Assembly (NCBI RefSeq): GCF_000372645.1
Contig: NZ_APMP01000001.1
Location: 1 to 64,000 of the forward strand
Direction of reading: 5' to 3'
Length of the DNA: 64,000 nt
Source: Caulobacter vibrioides OR37
Lineage (GTDB): Bacteria; Pseudomonadota; Alphaproteobacteria; Caulobacterales; Caulobacteraceae
Made by a program: the position numbers and the translations under genes
The notes under the pieces: model-generated
What the model was told of the DNA's origin: nothing
Seen by the model: the letters and a program-made list of their open reading frames with translations, nothing else
Database searches by the model: none
Shown: piece after piece, positions 23,566 to 32,786 of the stretch
How positions within the stretch are numbered: the stretch's first letter is position 1
Layout: every line of letters begins with the position of its first letter

Positions 23566-25560
23566 ATGCGGCTGCGTTCGATGTTGTTGACGGCGTCCAG
23601 CGCCGGGATTCTGCTGGCCTACGCGGGCGGAGTCCAAGCGCAGGATCTTGGCCATTCCGTGTCGGAGGTGGTGATCACCGCCTCGCCCCTGGCCGGGGAT
23701 CCCGATCGCTTCGCCACCATCGTCGAACAGGTCAACCGTGATCAGGTGCTGAGCAATGGCGGCGCCAGTCTGGCCGACGCGCTGCGTAATCTGCCCGGCG
23801 TGGCGGGCACGGGCTTCGCGGCCGGCGCCAGCCGTCCGGTGATCCGCGGCATGGACGCCCAACGCGTGAAGCTGGCCGAAAACGGCCTCTCCAGTTCGGA
23901 CGTCTCGGACGTCGGTCCCGACCACGGCGTGCCGATCGATCCTCTGGCCGCCCAGGACATCGAGGTCGTGCGCGGCGCGGCCACCCTGCGCTACGGCAGC
24001 CAGGCGATCGGCGGCGTGGTCAACGTCATCAACAACCGCATCCCGCGCAAGCCGATCGACGGCATCGAGGGCGAGGTCACGAGCGCCTATGGCTCGGCCT
24101 CCAGCACGGGCGAGGGCACGGTCATGATCGACGCGGGCCAGGGTCCGTTCGCCGTACACCTGGATGGCTTCGGCCGTCGCGCGAGCAACTATGACACTCC
24201 GGACGGCGTCCAGCCCAATTCCTGGTTCCACGGCAACGGCTATTCGGGCGGCGCGTCCTATTTCTTCGGGGACGACAGCCGCGTCGGCGCCAGCGGCACG
24301 CACTACGAGGCCCGCTATGGCATCCCGTCGGACACCACCTTCATCAGCATGAAGCAGGACAAGGGCGCGTTCGGCGCCTCGGTCAAGGTCGGCGACGGCG
24401 TCCTGAAGCGGATCAATGTCGACGCCGGCTACGCGAACTATACGCATAGCGAGATCGACCCCAGCACGATGGAGGTCCAGTCGACCTTCAACAACAAGGA
24501 GTGGGATGGCCGCGCCGAAGCCCTGTTCGGCCCGCTGGGGCCGCTGTCGGCCTCGGCCCTGGGCGTCCAGATCCAGGATCGCAAGTTCAGCGCCTTGGGC
24601 GAGGGCGCCAACTACCTGTTGCCCACTCACACCCGCAGCGCCGCCGGCTTCGCCTTCGTCGAGGCGCCGGTCGGGCCGCTGGATTTCCAAGGCGCCGCCC
24701 GCGTCGAACACGTTCGCATCGACGGCACGCCGGGCACCGGCGTTCCGACGCGCCGTAGCTATACCCCGGTCAGCGTCTCGGCCGGCTTCAGCTACCAGGC
24801 GTCCGACGCCCTGCGCCTGGGCCTGACGGCCGCCTCGGCCGCGCGCGCCCCGGCCCAGACCGAACTCTTCGCCCGGGGGCCGCACGACGGTCCCGGCACG
24901 TTCGAAACCGGCAATCCCGACCTGAAGATCGAACGCGCCAACTCGCTGGAAGCCACCGCCCGCTACAAGCTGGGCGGCGCCGGCCGTATCGAGGCCTCGG
25001 CCTGGGCGGCGCACTTCAGCAACTACATCTATGGCGGCTTGACCGGCCGGATGTGCGACGATGACGGAACCTGCGCGCTAAATGGTTCGGGCGACCTGAA
25101 GGAGCTGAACTACGGCCAGCGCGACGCCCGCTTCTGGGGCCTGGAGGCCAAGGCTTTCTTCCCGCTGAGCGATCTGGGCGACGGCAAGCTGTCGGGTCAG
25201 GTGCTGGGCGACTATGTCCGCGCCAAGTTCACCGCCGGCGCGGGCGACGTGCCGCGCATCCAGCCGGGACGCATCGGCGGCGGCCTGGACTGGGCCAACG
25301 ACTCCATCGACGCCAGCTTCCTGGTGATGGCCGTCTCCAAGCAGGACCATGTGGGCGTCGCCGACACGCCGACCGACGGCTACACCTCGGTCGACGCCCA
25401 GGTCCGTTGGAAGCCGTTCAAGGCCAAGCCGGGCATCGAGCTCATGCTGGTCGGCCACAACCTCGCCGACGAGACGATCCGCAACGCCACGGCCCTGAAC
25501 AAGGACTCCGTGGTGATGCCGGGCCGTGACGTGCGCGTGGTGCTGAGCGCCAAGTTCTAG
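23566..25560 (+). CDS. ZnuD-like TonB-dependent zinc receptor
   Basis: A 664-residue outer-membrane receptor. The signal peptide ends near VQAQ. The plug holds VIRGMDAQRVKLAENG and the SDVSDVGPDHGVPIDPL segment characteristic of ZnuD-type zinc receptors, followed by IEVVRGAATLRYGSQAIGGVVNV. The barrel ends RVVLSAKF. A Cys-containing extracellular loop (CDDDGTC) is present. Together with the Zur-like palindrome upstream, this suggests zinc uptake induced by zinc starvation. ATG follows TAGGAGAAGCCAT. The call is by motif; another metal or metallophore is possible. Confidence 0.82.
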   Translation: MRLRSMLLTASSAGILLAYAGGVQAQDLGHSVSEVVITASPLAGDPDRFATIVEQVNRDQVLSNGGASLADALRNLPGVAGTGFAAGASRPVIRGMDAQRVKLAENGLSSSDVSDVGPDHGVPIDPLAAQDIEVVRGAATLRYGSQAIGGVVNVINNRIPRKPIDGIEGEVTSAYGSASSTGEGTVMIDAGQGPFAVHLDGFGRRASNYDTPDGVQPNSWFHGNGYSGGASYFFGDDSRVGASGTHYEARYGIPSDTTFISMKQDKGAFGASVKVGDGVLKRINVDAGYANYTHSEIDPSTMEVQSTFNNKEWDGRAEALFGPLGPLSASALGVQIQDRKFSALGEGANYLLPTHTRSAAGFAFVEAPVGPLDFQGAARVEHVRIDGTPGTGVPTRRSYTPVSVSAGFSYQASDALRLGLTAASAARAPAQTELFARGPHDGPGTFETGNPDLKIERANSLEATARYKLGGAGRIEASAWAAHFSNYIYGGLTGRMCDDDGTCALNGSGDLKELNYGQRDARFWGLEAKAFFPLSDLGDGKLSGQVLGDYVRAKFTAGAGDVPRIQPGRIGGGLDWANDSIDASFLVMAVSKQDHVGVADTPTDGYTSVDAQVRWKPFKAKPGIELMLVGHNLADETIRNATALNKDSVVMPGRDVRVVLSAKF

Positions 25561-25718
25561 ACCGGACGCGGCCCCGTCTGGATGGAAGGTGGGACGTCGG
25601 GCGGCAAACCCGGCGTCCCATTTGCTTTTCCGGCCGGCGTTTCTTGATTGGAGGCGGCGGAAGGGTCTCTTCTTTCGCCGCGACTCGGCGGGGCGGCCGT
25701 CGAAGGGAGATAGAGAAA

Positions 25719-27662
25719 ATGCGCGACCTGTTCGTGGGCGTGAGCCTGTTTTGCCTGGCCGTCGGCGCGGCGGGCGCCGCCCTGGCGGACGAGGCCTATG
25801 CGCCGCTGAAGACCTTCGCGCCGTTCACGATGCCGTCGCCCCCCAGTCCCCAGCGTTCGGCCTCGGGCGCGCCGGGGGCGGCCTACTGGCAGAACCGCGC
25901 CGACTACCGCATCGACGCCCGGCTGGATCCGGCCAGCAAGACGTTGAGCGCCGAGGAGACGATCACCTACGTCAACCACAGCCCCGATACGCTGGACATG
26001 TTGTGGCTGCAGCTGGACCAGAACGTCTACCGCAAGGACTCCCGCGCCGCCGCCGAGGCTGGCCGACCGCGCAAGGCCTTCACAGAGGGCTATGTGATCG
26101 AGGCGGTCGAGATCGAGGGCGTCGGGCCCGCGCCGCATCTGGTCGACGACACCCGGATGCGGGTCACCCTGGCCAAGCCGCTGAAGTCCGGCGGCCAGGT
26201 GAAGCTCAAGATCCGCTACCATTACACGGTGCCAGGCCTGTTCGGCGGGCGAACGGCCTGGGGAACCTCGGGCGGCGGCGAGATCTACGACATCGCCCAG
26301 TGGTATCCGCGCATGGCGGTCTATGATGACGTTCGAGGCTGGGACACGCTGCCCTACCTGGCCAACGAGTTCTATCTGGAATACGGCGACATCGACTACG
26401 CCGTGACGGTTCCCGCCGACATGATCGTCGCCGGTTCGGGCGCGCTGACCAATCCCAAGGACGTGCTCACCGCTCAGCAGCAGGCGCGTTTGGCCGAGGC
26501 CGCCAGCAGCGACAAGACCGTGATGATCCGCACGCCCGAGGAGGTCGCCGCGACGCCGGCCGCGAGCGGGACCAAGACCTGGCGTTTCCACATGAGCGAC
26601 ACCCGCGACGTGGCTTTCACCGCGTCGCGCGGTTTCGTCTGGGACGCGGCGCGGATCAACTTGCCGAACGGCAAGACCGCCCTGGCCCAGTCGGTCTATC
26701 CGCCCGAGAGCGTGGGCGAGGGGGCCTGGAGCCGCTCGACCGAATACATGAAGCACGCCGTCGAGCAGTTCTCGAAGCGCTGGTTCCCGTATCCCTATCC
26801 GAACGCGATCAATGTCGCCGGTCCGGCCACCGGCATGGAGTATCCGGGCATCGTGTTCGACGGGATCGACGACAAGGGCAAGACCCTGTTCTGGATCAGC
26901 GCCCACGAGATCGGCCACACCTGGTTCCCGATGGTGGTCGGTTTCGACGAACGCCGCGACGCCTGGATGGACGAGGGGTTCAACACCTTCATCGACGTCT
27001 ACGAGTCCGATGACTTCCAGAACGGCGTCTATGGCCCCAAGCGCGACGGCGAATACGCGCCAGGCAAGGGGACGCCGGCCGAGCAGATCGCCGAGTTGCT
27101 CAAGGACCTGGACGCGCCGCCCATTCTGTCGCGCGCCGACACGATCCGCGAGAAGTACCGCCACCCGATCACCTATTTCAAATCGGCGTTCGGCCTGACC
27201 CTGCTGCGCGAGGACATCCTCGGCCCCGAGCGGTTCGACCCGGCGTTCCGCAGGTTCATCGCCGACTGGGCGTTCAAGCACCCCAAGCCCAGCGACTTCT
27301 TCCGGGCGATGGAGAGCGCGGGGGGCGAGGATCTCGGCTGGTTTTGGCGCGGCTGGTACGCGAACAACTGGACGCTGGATCTGGCCGTCACCGACGTCGC
27401 CTACGTCGATGGCGATCCGGCCAAGGGCGCGAAGGTCACGGTCGAGAACCACGGCCAGCTGGTCTTGCCCGCGACCTTGCGGGTGACGCTGGCGAGCGGC
27501 GGCAAGGCCGAGCTTCGCGTCCCGGTCGAGGCCTGGATGCAGAGCGGTTCGCGCGTCTTCACGCTGGACACGCACGAGCGGGTCACCGAGGCGGTGGTGG
27601 ACCCGGACCATCGCCTCCCTGACCGCGACCGGACGAACGACAGCCTCAAGCCGGCTTCCTGA
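25719..27662 (+). CDS. Secreted M1 family zinc aminopeptidase
   Basis: A 647-residue peptidase with a signal peptide (MRDLFVGVSLFCLAVGAAGAALA). GMEYPG stands for the GxMEN substrate-binding motif, and HEIGHTWFP followed 18 residues later by Glu (WMDEGFN) is the complete HExxH-X18-E zinc site. It removes N-terminal residues from peptides in the periplasm or outside the cell. ATG follows AAGGGAGATAGAG; the in-frame extension to 25644 lacks a ribosome site. It follows the zinc receptor by 158 bp, a loose link for a zinc enzyme. Confidence 0.9.
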   Translation: MRDLFVGVSLFCLAVGAAGAALADEAYAPLKTFAPFTMPSPPSPQRSASGAPGAAYWQNRADYRIDARLDPASKTLSAEETITYVNHSPDTLDMLWLQLDQNVYRKDSRAAAEAGRPRKAFTEGYVIEAVEIEGVGPAPHLVDDTRMRVTLAKPLKSGGQVKLKIRYHYTVPGLFGGRTAWGTSGGGEIYDIAQWYPRMAVYDDVRGWDTLPYLANEFYLEYGDIDYAVTVPADMIVAGSGALTNPKDVLTAQQQARLAEAASSDKTVMIRTPEEVAATPAASGTKTWRFHMSDTRDVAFTASRGFVWDAARINLPNGKTALAQSVYPPESVGEGAWSRSTEYMKHAVEQFSKRWFPYPYPNAINVAGPATGMEYPGIVFDGIDDKGKTLFWISAHEIGHTWFPMVVGFDERRDAWMDEGFNTFIDVYESDDFQNGVYGPKRDGEYAPGKGTPAEQIAELLKDLDAPPILSRADTIREKYRHPITYFKSAFGLTLLREDILGPERFDPAFRRFIADWAFKHPKPSDFFRAMESAGGEDLGWFWRGWYANNWTLDLAVTDVAYVDGDPAKGAKVTVENHGQLVLPATLRVTLASGGKAELRVPVEAWMQSGSRVFTLDTHERVTEAVVDPDHRLPDRDRTNDSLKPAS

Positions 27663-27778
27663 GCGAGGCCAAAACAAGGATCCAGGGCAAGTCGCGCGAC
27701 TCCTATATCGCGCGGCTTGCTCTGAAACGAAGAACTGCGGCCGTCAGGAGGCGACCGCGGTCCAGTTCGCGAGTCAAA

Positions 27779-27816
27779 GCGGCGGCGGAACCCAGGGTTC
27801 CGCCGCCGCCGGGTTT
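27779..27816. terminator. Hairpin terminator between convergent genes
   Basis: A 13-15 bp GC-rich inverted repeat, GCGGCGGCGGAAC...GTTCCGCCGCCGC, lies between the M1 peptidase and the porin. On the plus strand it is followed by GGGTTTTCTC, fitting termination of the peptidase transcript. Confidence 0.65.
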
Positions 27817-27820
27817 TCTC

Positions 27821-29167
27821 TTAGTAACGCACTTGGCCGAACAGGCCGATTTCGTCGTAGGTGCCGCTGGTGACGCCGCCGATCACGCCGTTCGAGGTGT
27901 TGAGCGTGCCGTTCTCGACCTTGTCGTGCTTATAGGCCAGCGAGAAGTCGACGATCTTCGTCGGGCTGTAGGTCACGCCGAAGTTATAATAGCCGTCCTT
28001 GCGGTTGTTGGCCGTGTCCTTGTTCGGCTTCACATAGTCATAGCGACCGAAGGCGCTGAACTGGTTGTTGAAGGCGTAGGAGCCGAACACCGAGTAACCG
28101 TCGGCCTTGTCGGCCGTGGTGGTGGCGACGTTGTTCCAGTCGGTGCTCGAGAAGTATTCGACGCCGACGCGGTAGGTCTTGGTCGTGTAGGCGGCCAGCG
28201 CGTCGAAGCGGCTGGCGGTGTGGTAGGTCACGGCGCCTTGGGTGTCCTTGCCCAGCTTGCCGGTATAGCCGCCGACGGCCAGGGTGACGTTGTCGAGTTG
28301 GGCGCTCAGGCGGCCTTCCAGGTCCACGGTCTTACCGCGCGACGGGTTCTTGTAGCCGTTGCCGTTCACGGCCGAGACGGCGTAGCTGAAGATGCCGCCC
28401 AGCTTACCCGAAGCGTGCACGCCCCAGTCGGCCGAGGTGCCGAACTTGGTGCGGTCGATCAGGGTGTTTTCCAGGTAACGGTAGCCGTAGACGTCTTCGA
28501 CGAAGGGCACCCAGGGCAGATCGTTCGCGCCGACGCGGATAACCATGGCGTCCGACAGTTTGGCCTGCAGATAGGCCTTCTTCAGATAGAGTTCGGTCGC
28601 GCCCAAGGTCGACGAATATTGGAAGTCGGTCGTGACGTTGGCCGAGAAGGTGTCGTTGAACTTATGGTCGATGCCGATGTAGAGGCGCTTGATGTCGAAG
28701 CCGGTGCCGGTCGGGGTCTTGCGGACGCCGTCGACCTTGTTGGTGATGTTCGACACGTCATAGTACATGCGGCCGCTGACCGAGGTGTTGTCAGCCCAGC
28801 TCGTCTTCGGCTTCGGCGTATTGGCCGCGACGGCCGTCTTTACCTGGGTCGGGATCGTCTTGATCTCGCTGTCGGCGGCGGCCTGCACGGTCTGGACCTG
28901 GGCCGTGGCGGCTTGGGCCTGAGCCTGGGCCTGCTGCGCGGTGGCTTGGGTCTGCTGCTGAGCGGCTTCCTGGGCGTTGATGCGGGCGGTCAGGGCTTCG
29001 ACCTGGGCGCGCAGTTCGCGGATCTCGGCGGCCTGGGTCGAGGCGGCGGCCGGCTTAGCCTTCTTACCCTTGTGATGGGTCGTGGCGGCCTGGCTCGGCG
29101 CGGCGACGCCGACGGCCAGCATCACGCCCAGGGCGGCGCCAGCGCACAGAGAAAGCTTGGATTTCAT
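27821..29167 (-). CDS. OprO/OprP-type porin with coiled-coil N-terminus
   Basis: A 448-residue outer-membrane porin. After a signal peptide (ending APSQAA) comes a Gln/Ala-rich coiled coil of about 60 residues (starting IRELRAQVEALTARI), then a beta-barrel of the phosphate-selective porin O/P family (FDIKRLYIGIDHKFNDTFSA) ending in FGQVRY. The coil should trimerise and tether the pore to the wall. ATG follows AAGGGGACTCCA. A Pho-box-like sequence is 58 bp upstream, and the pst genes are 2.5 kb away, so phosphate or other anion uptake is likely. Confidence 0.85.
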   Translation of the reverse strand: MKSKLSLCAGAALGVMLAVGVAAPSQAATTHHKGKKAKPAAASTQAAEIRELRAQVEALTARINAQEAAQQQTQATAQQAQAQAQAATAQVQTVQAAADSEIKTIPTQVKTAVAANTPKPKTSWADNTSVSGRMYYDVSNITNKVDGVRKTPTGTGFDIKRLYIGIDHKFNDTFSANVTTDFQYSSTLGATELYLKKAYLQAKLSDAMVIRVGANDLPWVPFVEDVYGYRYLENTLIDRTKFGTSADWGVHASGKLGGIFSYAVSAVNGNGYKNPSRGKTVDLEGRLSAQLDNVTLAVGGYTGKLGKDTQGAVTYHTASRFDALAAYTTKTYRVGVEYFSSTDWNNVATTTADKADGYSVFGSYAFNNQFSAFGRYDYVKPNKDTANNRKDGYYNFGVTYSPTKIVDFSLAYKHDKVENGTLNTSNGVIGGVTSGTYDEIGLFGQVRY

Positions 29168-29224
29168 TGGAGTCCCCTTGGTGCACCCGTTCGATCGGGT
29201 TGCAAGGGGTGCTAGTCAGGTTGT

Positions 29225-29242
29225 GTGACAAGCTTGTGTAAC
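29225..29242 (-). promoter_or_regulatory. Possible Pho box upstream of porin
   Basis: On the minus strand GTTACACAAGCTTGTCAC has two 7-mers 11 bp apart, as in a Pho box; the second (TTGTCAC) matches CTGTCAT at five of seven positions, the first only at three. It is also part of a TTGTGTGAC/TTGTGTAAC direct repeat. The evidence is moderate and leans on the phosphate-porin context. Confidence 0.35.
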
Positions 29243-29487
29243 TTGACCTAACAGGCGTGAGCGGTCCCAACGTCGGGGACCGCCTGTTGCTTCGGCGCAT
29301 CGGTGCGTGCGCGGAGAATTTCCTGAACGGCGCGCGGCGACCGGCGGAAAATAAGGCCGATGCGGCGCGCGCTTACGCCCAATACGGCGCAGCGCCGCGT
29401 TTCCTCGATCGCGTCGTCATCGGGACGTAGCGGCGTCGCCTGCGAAGGAAAACTGGCTCCAAGTGGGACACACTCTAGATTCAGACA

Positions 29488-29541
29488 TTTAGAGCGCGCT
29501 CGAGCGGCTTAACCGCTCACGCTTAAACCGAACGCGCTCTA
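29488..29541. repeat. Composite palindromic element, copy 2 (module B only)
   Basis: TTTAGAGCGCGCTCGAGCGG... to ...ACCGAACGCGCTCTA, with the shared loop CCGCTCACGC, matches module B of the copies at 1925 and 47499. The AT-rich leader survives (TTCAGACATTT) but module A is absent. Confidence 0.8.
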
Positions 29542-29677
29542 GCGCCGACGGGGCGAAGCGCGTCAAGTCTAACTTACAATCGAAGTCATTCTGTCTAAGA
29601 GTGGCCTATCCGCCGCGCCGCGGTGTCATGCATCTGTCGCCGGGGCGTCGTAAAAAGCCTCTCTTTTTTGGGGGCGC

Positions 29678-30667
29678 ATGGTGAGCGAGCAAGGCAGGCA
29701 GCGCTGGGCGCAATATGGGGCGGCCTTGGTCCTGGTGGCGGTCGGCTTCGGCGCGCGATGTGGGCTTCAGCCGGTGTTCGGCGCGAACCACGCCTATACG
29801 ATCTTCTATCCTGTCGTGCTGATCGCCGCCTACGCGTTCGGGGTGGGACCCGCCTGCGTGGTCGCGGTCATCAGCGGCGCGCTGGGATACTGGTTCTTCG
29901 CCACCCCCATCTACGCGCTGAAATTCGACGCCGACAACCTGACCCTGCTGGGCATCTTCGCCCTGACCTCGTCCAGCACCATCTATTTGATGGGCGGCAT
30001 GTCGCGCGCCGTCGCCGAGACCAAGGTCGCTCAGGCCCAGGCCGAGCGCCTGGCCCAGGCGCACGCGGCGCTGTTCCGTGAGCTGAACGAACGGGTGACC
30101 AACCACCTGCAACTGGTCGCCGCGCTGCTGCAGCTGCAGGCGCGCGACGAGCCCGACGCCGCCGCGCGAAAGGCGCTGGGCGAGGCCTCGGCCCGCACCA
30201 TGCTGATCTCCAAGACCCACCGGGTGATCGCCGGGGAAGGGGGAGAACTGCTGGATTTCGGCGCCTTCGCCCGTCGCCTGTTGGACGCTACCCTGTCGGC
30301 CCGGTCGCATCCGCCGGTGCGGGTCGAGTTCGAGCAGGGCGGACTGTGGCTGTCCTCCGAACAGGCGACCTCGGTGGCCATCGTGCTGCTGGAATGTCTG
30401 AACGCCCGTTTGTCGTCCGACGATCCGGGCTTGATGCGCATCGGCCTGCGCGCCGATCGCGGCATGGGCAGGTTGCGGATCACCGAGATCGAGAAGGCGC
30501 TGGATCCGATCGCGCCGACCGGTCCGTCCCTGATCGACGCCATGGTCGAGCAACTGCGCGGACGGTTCAGCTCGCGCAGCGCCGCCGAGGGCAGGGTGTC
30601 TGAGCTGACCTTCCCGCTTGAATACGGGCATGGCGGGCAAGGGCTTCCCGCGCCGACCTTGCACTGA
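29678..30667 (+). CDS. Degenerate HWE/HisKA_2-type histidine kinase
   Basis: A 329-residue protein with three or four membrane helices (residues 12-105, DUF4118-like), a short coil, then a dimerisation region reading ELNERVTNHLQLVAALLQLQ. In working HisKA_2 kinases this is ELxHRVKNxLQ; here the phospho-accepting His is Glu138. The ATPase part also lacks a clear N-box (ECLNARLSS) and the DxGxG and GxGL motifs, though GPSLIDAMVEQLRG echoes the usual end. It is probably a pseudokinase or partner of another sensor. It is followed closely by a LysR gene. Confidence 0.7.
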   Translation: MVSEQGRQRWAQYGAALVLVAVGFGARCGLQPVFGANHAYTIFYPVVLIAAYAFGVGPACVVAVISGALGYWFFATPIYALKFDADNLTLLGIFALTSSSTIYLMGGMSRAVAETKVAQAQAERLAQAHAALFRELNERVTNHLQLVAALLQLQARDEPDAAARKALGEASARTMLISKTHRVIAGEGGELLDFGAFARRLLDATLSARSHPPVRVEFEQGGLWLSSEQATSVAIVLLECLNARLSSDDPGLMRIGLRADRGMGRLRITEIEKALDPIAPTGPSLIDAMVEQLRGRFSSRSAAEGRVSELTFPLEYGHGGQGLPAPTLH

Positions 30668-30716
30668 GACCCGTCACGTCATCGCATCCATAGGTTTCCT
30701 GGCCAGCTTCGCTTTC

Positions 30717-31613
30717 ATGTCCGACCGATCGCCACCCTTCACCGCTCTTCGCGCCGTCGAGGCCGCCAGCCGCCACCGCAGCTTCACGGGCGCCGCGCGC
30801 GAGTTGCAGATCACCCACAGCGCGGTCAGTCAGTCCATCCGCCGGCTTGAGACCGATCTCGGGGCCACCCTGTTCGAGCGGAGAGGCGGCGCGATGGAGC
30901 CCTCGACCGCCGCGCTGCGCCTGGCCGAAACCTATTCTCAGGCTCAGGAGGCGTTGAACCGCGCCATTCGCGAGATCGCCGATCCGGAGGGGCTGGAAGC
31001 GCTGGTCGTGGCCATGCCCGAGGCCCTGGCCCGGCAATGGTTTTCGTTCAAGCTCAGGGCTCTGGGTCTGGCTCTGCCTGACATCGAGATCGAGGTGCGC
31101 ACGCGCCTCGACGACCCCGCCGCGGGGGTCCGCTTGGCCTGGGTCCCGGCTTCCGATCCCGACGCGGTCTACGAGCTCAGCCATGTGCCGGTGTGCCATC
31201 CGGACCTTGTCCGCACCCTGGCCATCCAGTCGGCGCAGGATGTCGTCCGGGCGCCGCTGATCGCCGGTCCCGACGCGGACTGGACCGCCTGGGCCGGTCA
31301 TTTCCTGCCGGGGCGGCGAGCGCCCCGCGCCCACGCCTTCGACGACGCCGGACTGGCGCTCGACGCCGCGACCCACGGTTCGGGGGTGGCGCTCGCCAAC
31401 CTCTTCGCGGCCGAGCGCTACATCGAGTCCGGGCAGCTGATGGCGCTGCCTTTCGAAGCGCCGAGCGGCCGCGCTCTAGCGGTTCGCGCGGAGGGTTTTC
31501 GAGCCGGCGGCGCGAGCGACAGATTCGTCAGTTGGCTGAAATTAGAGATCCGTCGCGGGAGCGCGCGCCTCCAAGCCCCGGCTGACTCAACGCGGAATGT
31601 AAGCCAAACTTAA
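30717..31613 (+). CDS. LysR-type transcriptional regulator
   Basis: A 298-residue regulator of the GcvA-like branch. Residues about 5-65 are the helix-turn-helix (FTGAARELQITHSAVSQSIRRLE), followed by ATLFERRGG and a substrate-binding domain. The ATG used here begins the canonical N-terminus; a longer reading to 30618 runs into the previous gene. It lies 49 bp after the kinase-like gene and just upstream of pstS, though pstS has its own Pho box. The target is unknown. Confidence 0.85.
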   Translation: MSDRSPPFTALRAVEAASRHRSFTGAARELQITHSAVSQSIRRLETDLGATLFERRGGAMEPSTAALRLAETYSQAQEALNRAIREIADPEGLEALVVAMPEALARQWFSFKLRALGLALPDIEIEVRTRLDDPAAGVRLAWVPASDPDAVYELSHVPVCHPDLVRTLAIQSAQDVVRAPLIAGPDADWTAWAGHFLPGRRAPRAHAFDDAGLALDAATHGSGVALANLFAAERYIESGQLMALPFEAPSGRALAVRAEGFRAGGASDRFVSWLKLEIRRGSARLQAPADSTRNVSQT

Positions 31614-31614
31614 T

Positions 31615-31632
31615 GCGTGTCATCCGGCTGTT
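31615..31632 (+). promoter_or_regulatory. Pho box upstream of pstS
   Basis: GTGTCATCCGGCTGTTAT matches the PhoB consensus CTGTCATNNNNCTGTCAT at 12 of 14 fixed positions with correct 11-bp spacing. It is 63 bp upstream of the pstS start, implying induction by phosphate starvation. Confidence 0.75.
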
Positions 31633-31695
31633 ATATTTAGCACCTAATCAGCTTCCGTCGGGCGCTCTTTAACACCGCGCCCTGGGAGATCACGG

Positions 31696-32733
31696 ATGTT
31701 CAAGACGATCGCGGTCGCGCTCGGCGCGGCGGTTCTGGCGGGCGGCGCTGTCCAAGCCGCGGACCTGTCGGGCGCTGGCGCTACGTTCCCGGCGCCGGTC
31801 TACGCCAAGTGGGCCGAAACCTATAAGGCCCAGACGGGCGTCGGTCTGAACTATCAGGCCATCGGCTCGGGCGGCGGCATCAAGCAAATCACCGCCAAGA
31901 CCGTCGACTTCGGCGCTTCGGACAAGCCGCTGAAGCCGGAACAGCTGAACCAAGCTGGTCTCTATCAATTCCCGACCGTCATCGGCGGCGTCGTGCCGAT
32001 CATGAACGTCCCGGGCATCCAGCCGGGCCAGATCCGTCTGACCGGTGAACTGCTGGGCGACATCTATCTGGGCAAGGTCGCCAAGTGGAATGACGCGCGC
32101 ATCGTCAACCTGAACAAGGGCGTGAAGCTGCCGAACCTGCCGATCACGGTCGTGCACCGCTCTGACGGTTCGGGCACCTCGTTCCTGTTCACCTCGTACC
32201 TCGCGATGAAGAATCCGGAATGGCAGTCGAAGGTCGGCGCCAGCGACTCCGTCCAATGGCCGACGGGCCTGGGCGGCAAGGGTAACGACGGCGTCTCGGC
32301 TTTCGTGAAGCAAACCGTGGGTTCGATCGGCTACGTCGAATACGCCTACGCCAAGCAAAACCGCGAAACCTACGCCCTGGTGCAGAACAAGGCCGGCCAG
32401 TTCCCGGCCCCGACCGCCGCTGACTTCGCCGCCGCCGCCGCCGGCGCCGACTGGACGAAGGCTCCGGGCAACTACCTGCTGCTGCTTGACCAACCGGGCG
32501 CGAAGTCGTGGCCGATCACGGGTGCGACCTTCATCCTGGTCTACAAGGAACAGAGCAACGCCGCCGCTGGCCAAGGCGTTCTGAAGTTCTTCGACTGGGC
32601 CTACAAGAACGGCGACGCCGCCGCCGGCGCCCTGGACTACGTGCCGCTGCCGGCTCAGGTGAAGACCCTGATCCGCAAGCAGTGGGCCGCCAACATCAAG
32701 TCCGGCGGCAAGCCGGTCTACGTCTCGAAGTAA
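31696..32733 (+). CDS. pstS: Phosphate ABC transporter substrate-binding protein
   Basis: A 345-residue periplasmic phosphate-binding protein. The signal peptide ends VQAA; ADLSGAGATFPAPVYAKW is the classic PstS N-terminus. GSGGGIKQI, FGASDKPL and RSDGSGTSFLF are the phosphate-contact loops. It delivers phosphate to PstCAB encoded just downstream. Codon use is strongly biased, as expected for an abundant protein. ATG follows GGGAGATCACGG; a Pho box lies upstream. Confidence 0.95.
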   Translation: MFKTIAVALGAAVLAGGAVQAADLSGAGATFPAPVYAKWAETYKAQTGVGLNYQAIGSGGGIKQITAKTVDFGASDKPLKPEQLNQAGLYQFPTVIGGVVPIMNVPGIQPGQIRLTGELLGDIYLGKVAKWNDARIVNLNKGVKLPNLPITVVHRSDGSGTSFLFTSYLAMKNPEWQSKVGASDSVQWPTGLGGKGNDGVSAFVKQTVGSIGYVEYAYAKQNRETYALVQNKAGQFPAPTAADFAAAAAGADWTKAPGNYLLLLDQPGAKSWPITGATFILVYKEQSNAAAGQGVLKFFDWAYKNGDAAAGALDYVPLPAQVKTLIRKQWAANIKSGGKPVYVSK

Positions 32734-32743
32734 GCGTAAAGTT

Positions 32744-32767
32744 GGGCGGGGGTTTCGGCCCCCGCCC
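32744..32767 (+). terminator. Hairpin between pstS and pstC
   Basis: A 9-bp GC stem, GGGCGGGGG / CCCCCGCCC, with a 6-base loop lies just after pstS and has no T-run. It is likely to stabilise the pstS message or partly attenuate transcription so that more PstS than PstCAB is made. Confidence 0.6.
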
Positions 32768-32786
32768 AGTCCACTTGGGGGCGCCT

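Larger units (their letters stand above)
29168..29677. other. 510-bp intergenic region
   Basis: This gap between the leftward porin and the rightward kinase-like gene contains a Pho-box-like dyad (29225-29242) near the porin and one module B palindrome (29488-29541). The rest shows no supported gene. Confidence 0.6.
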
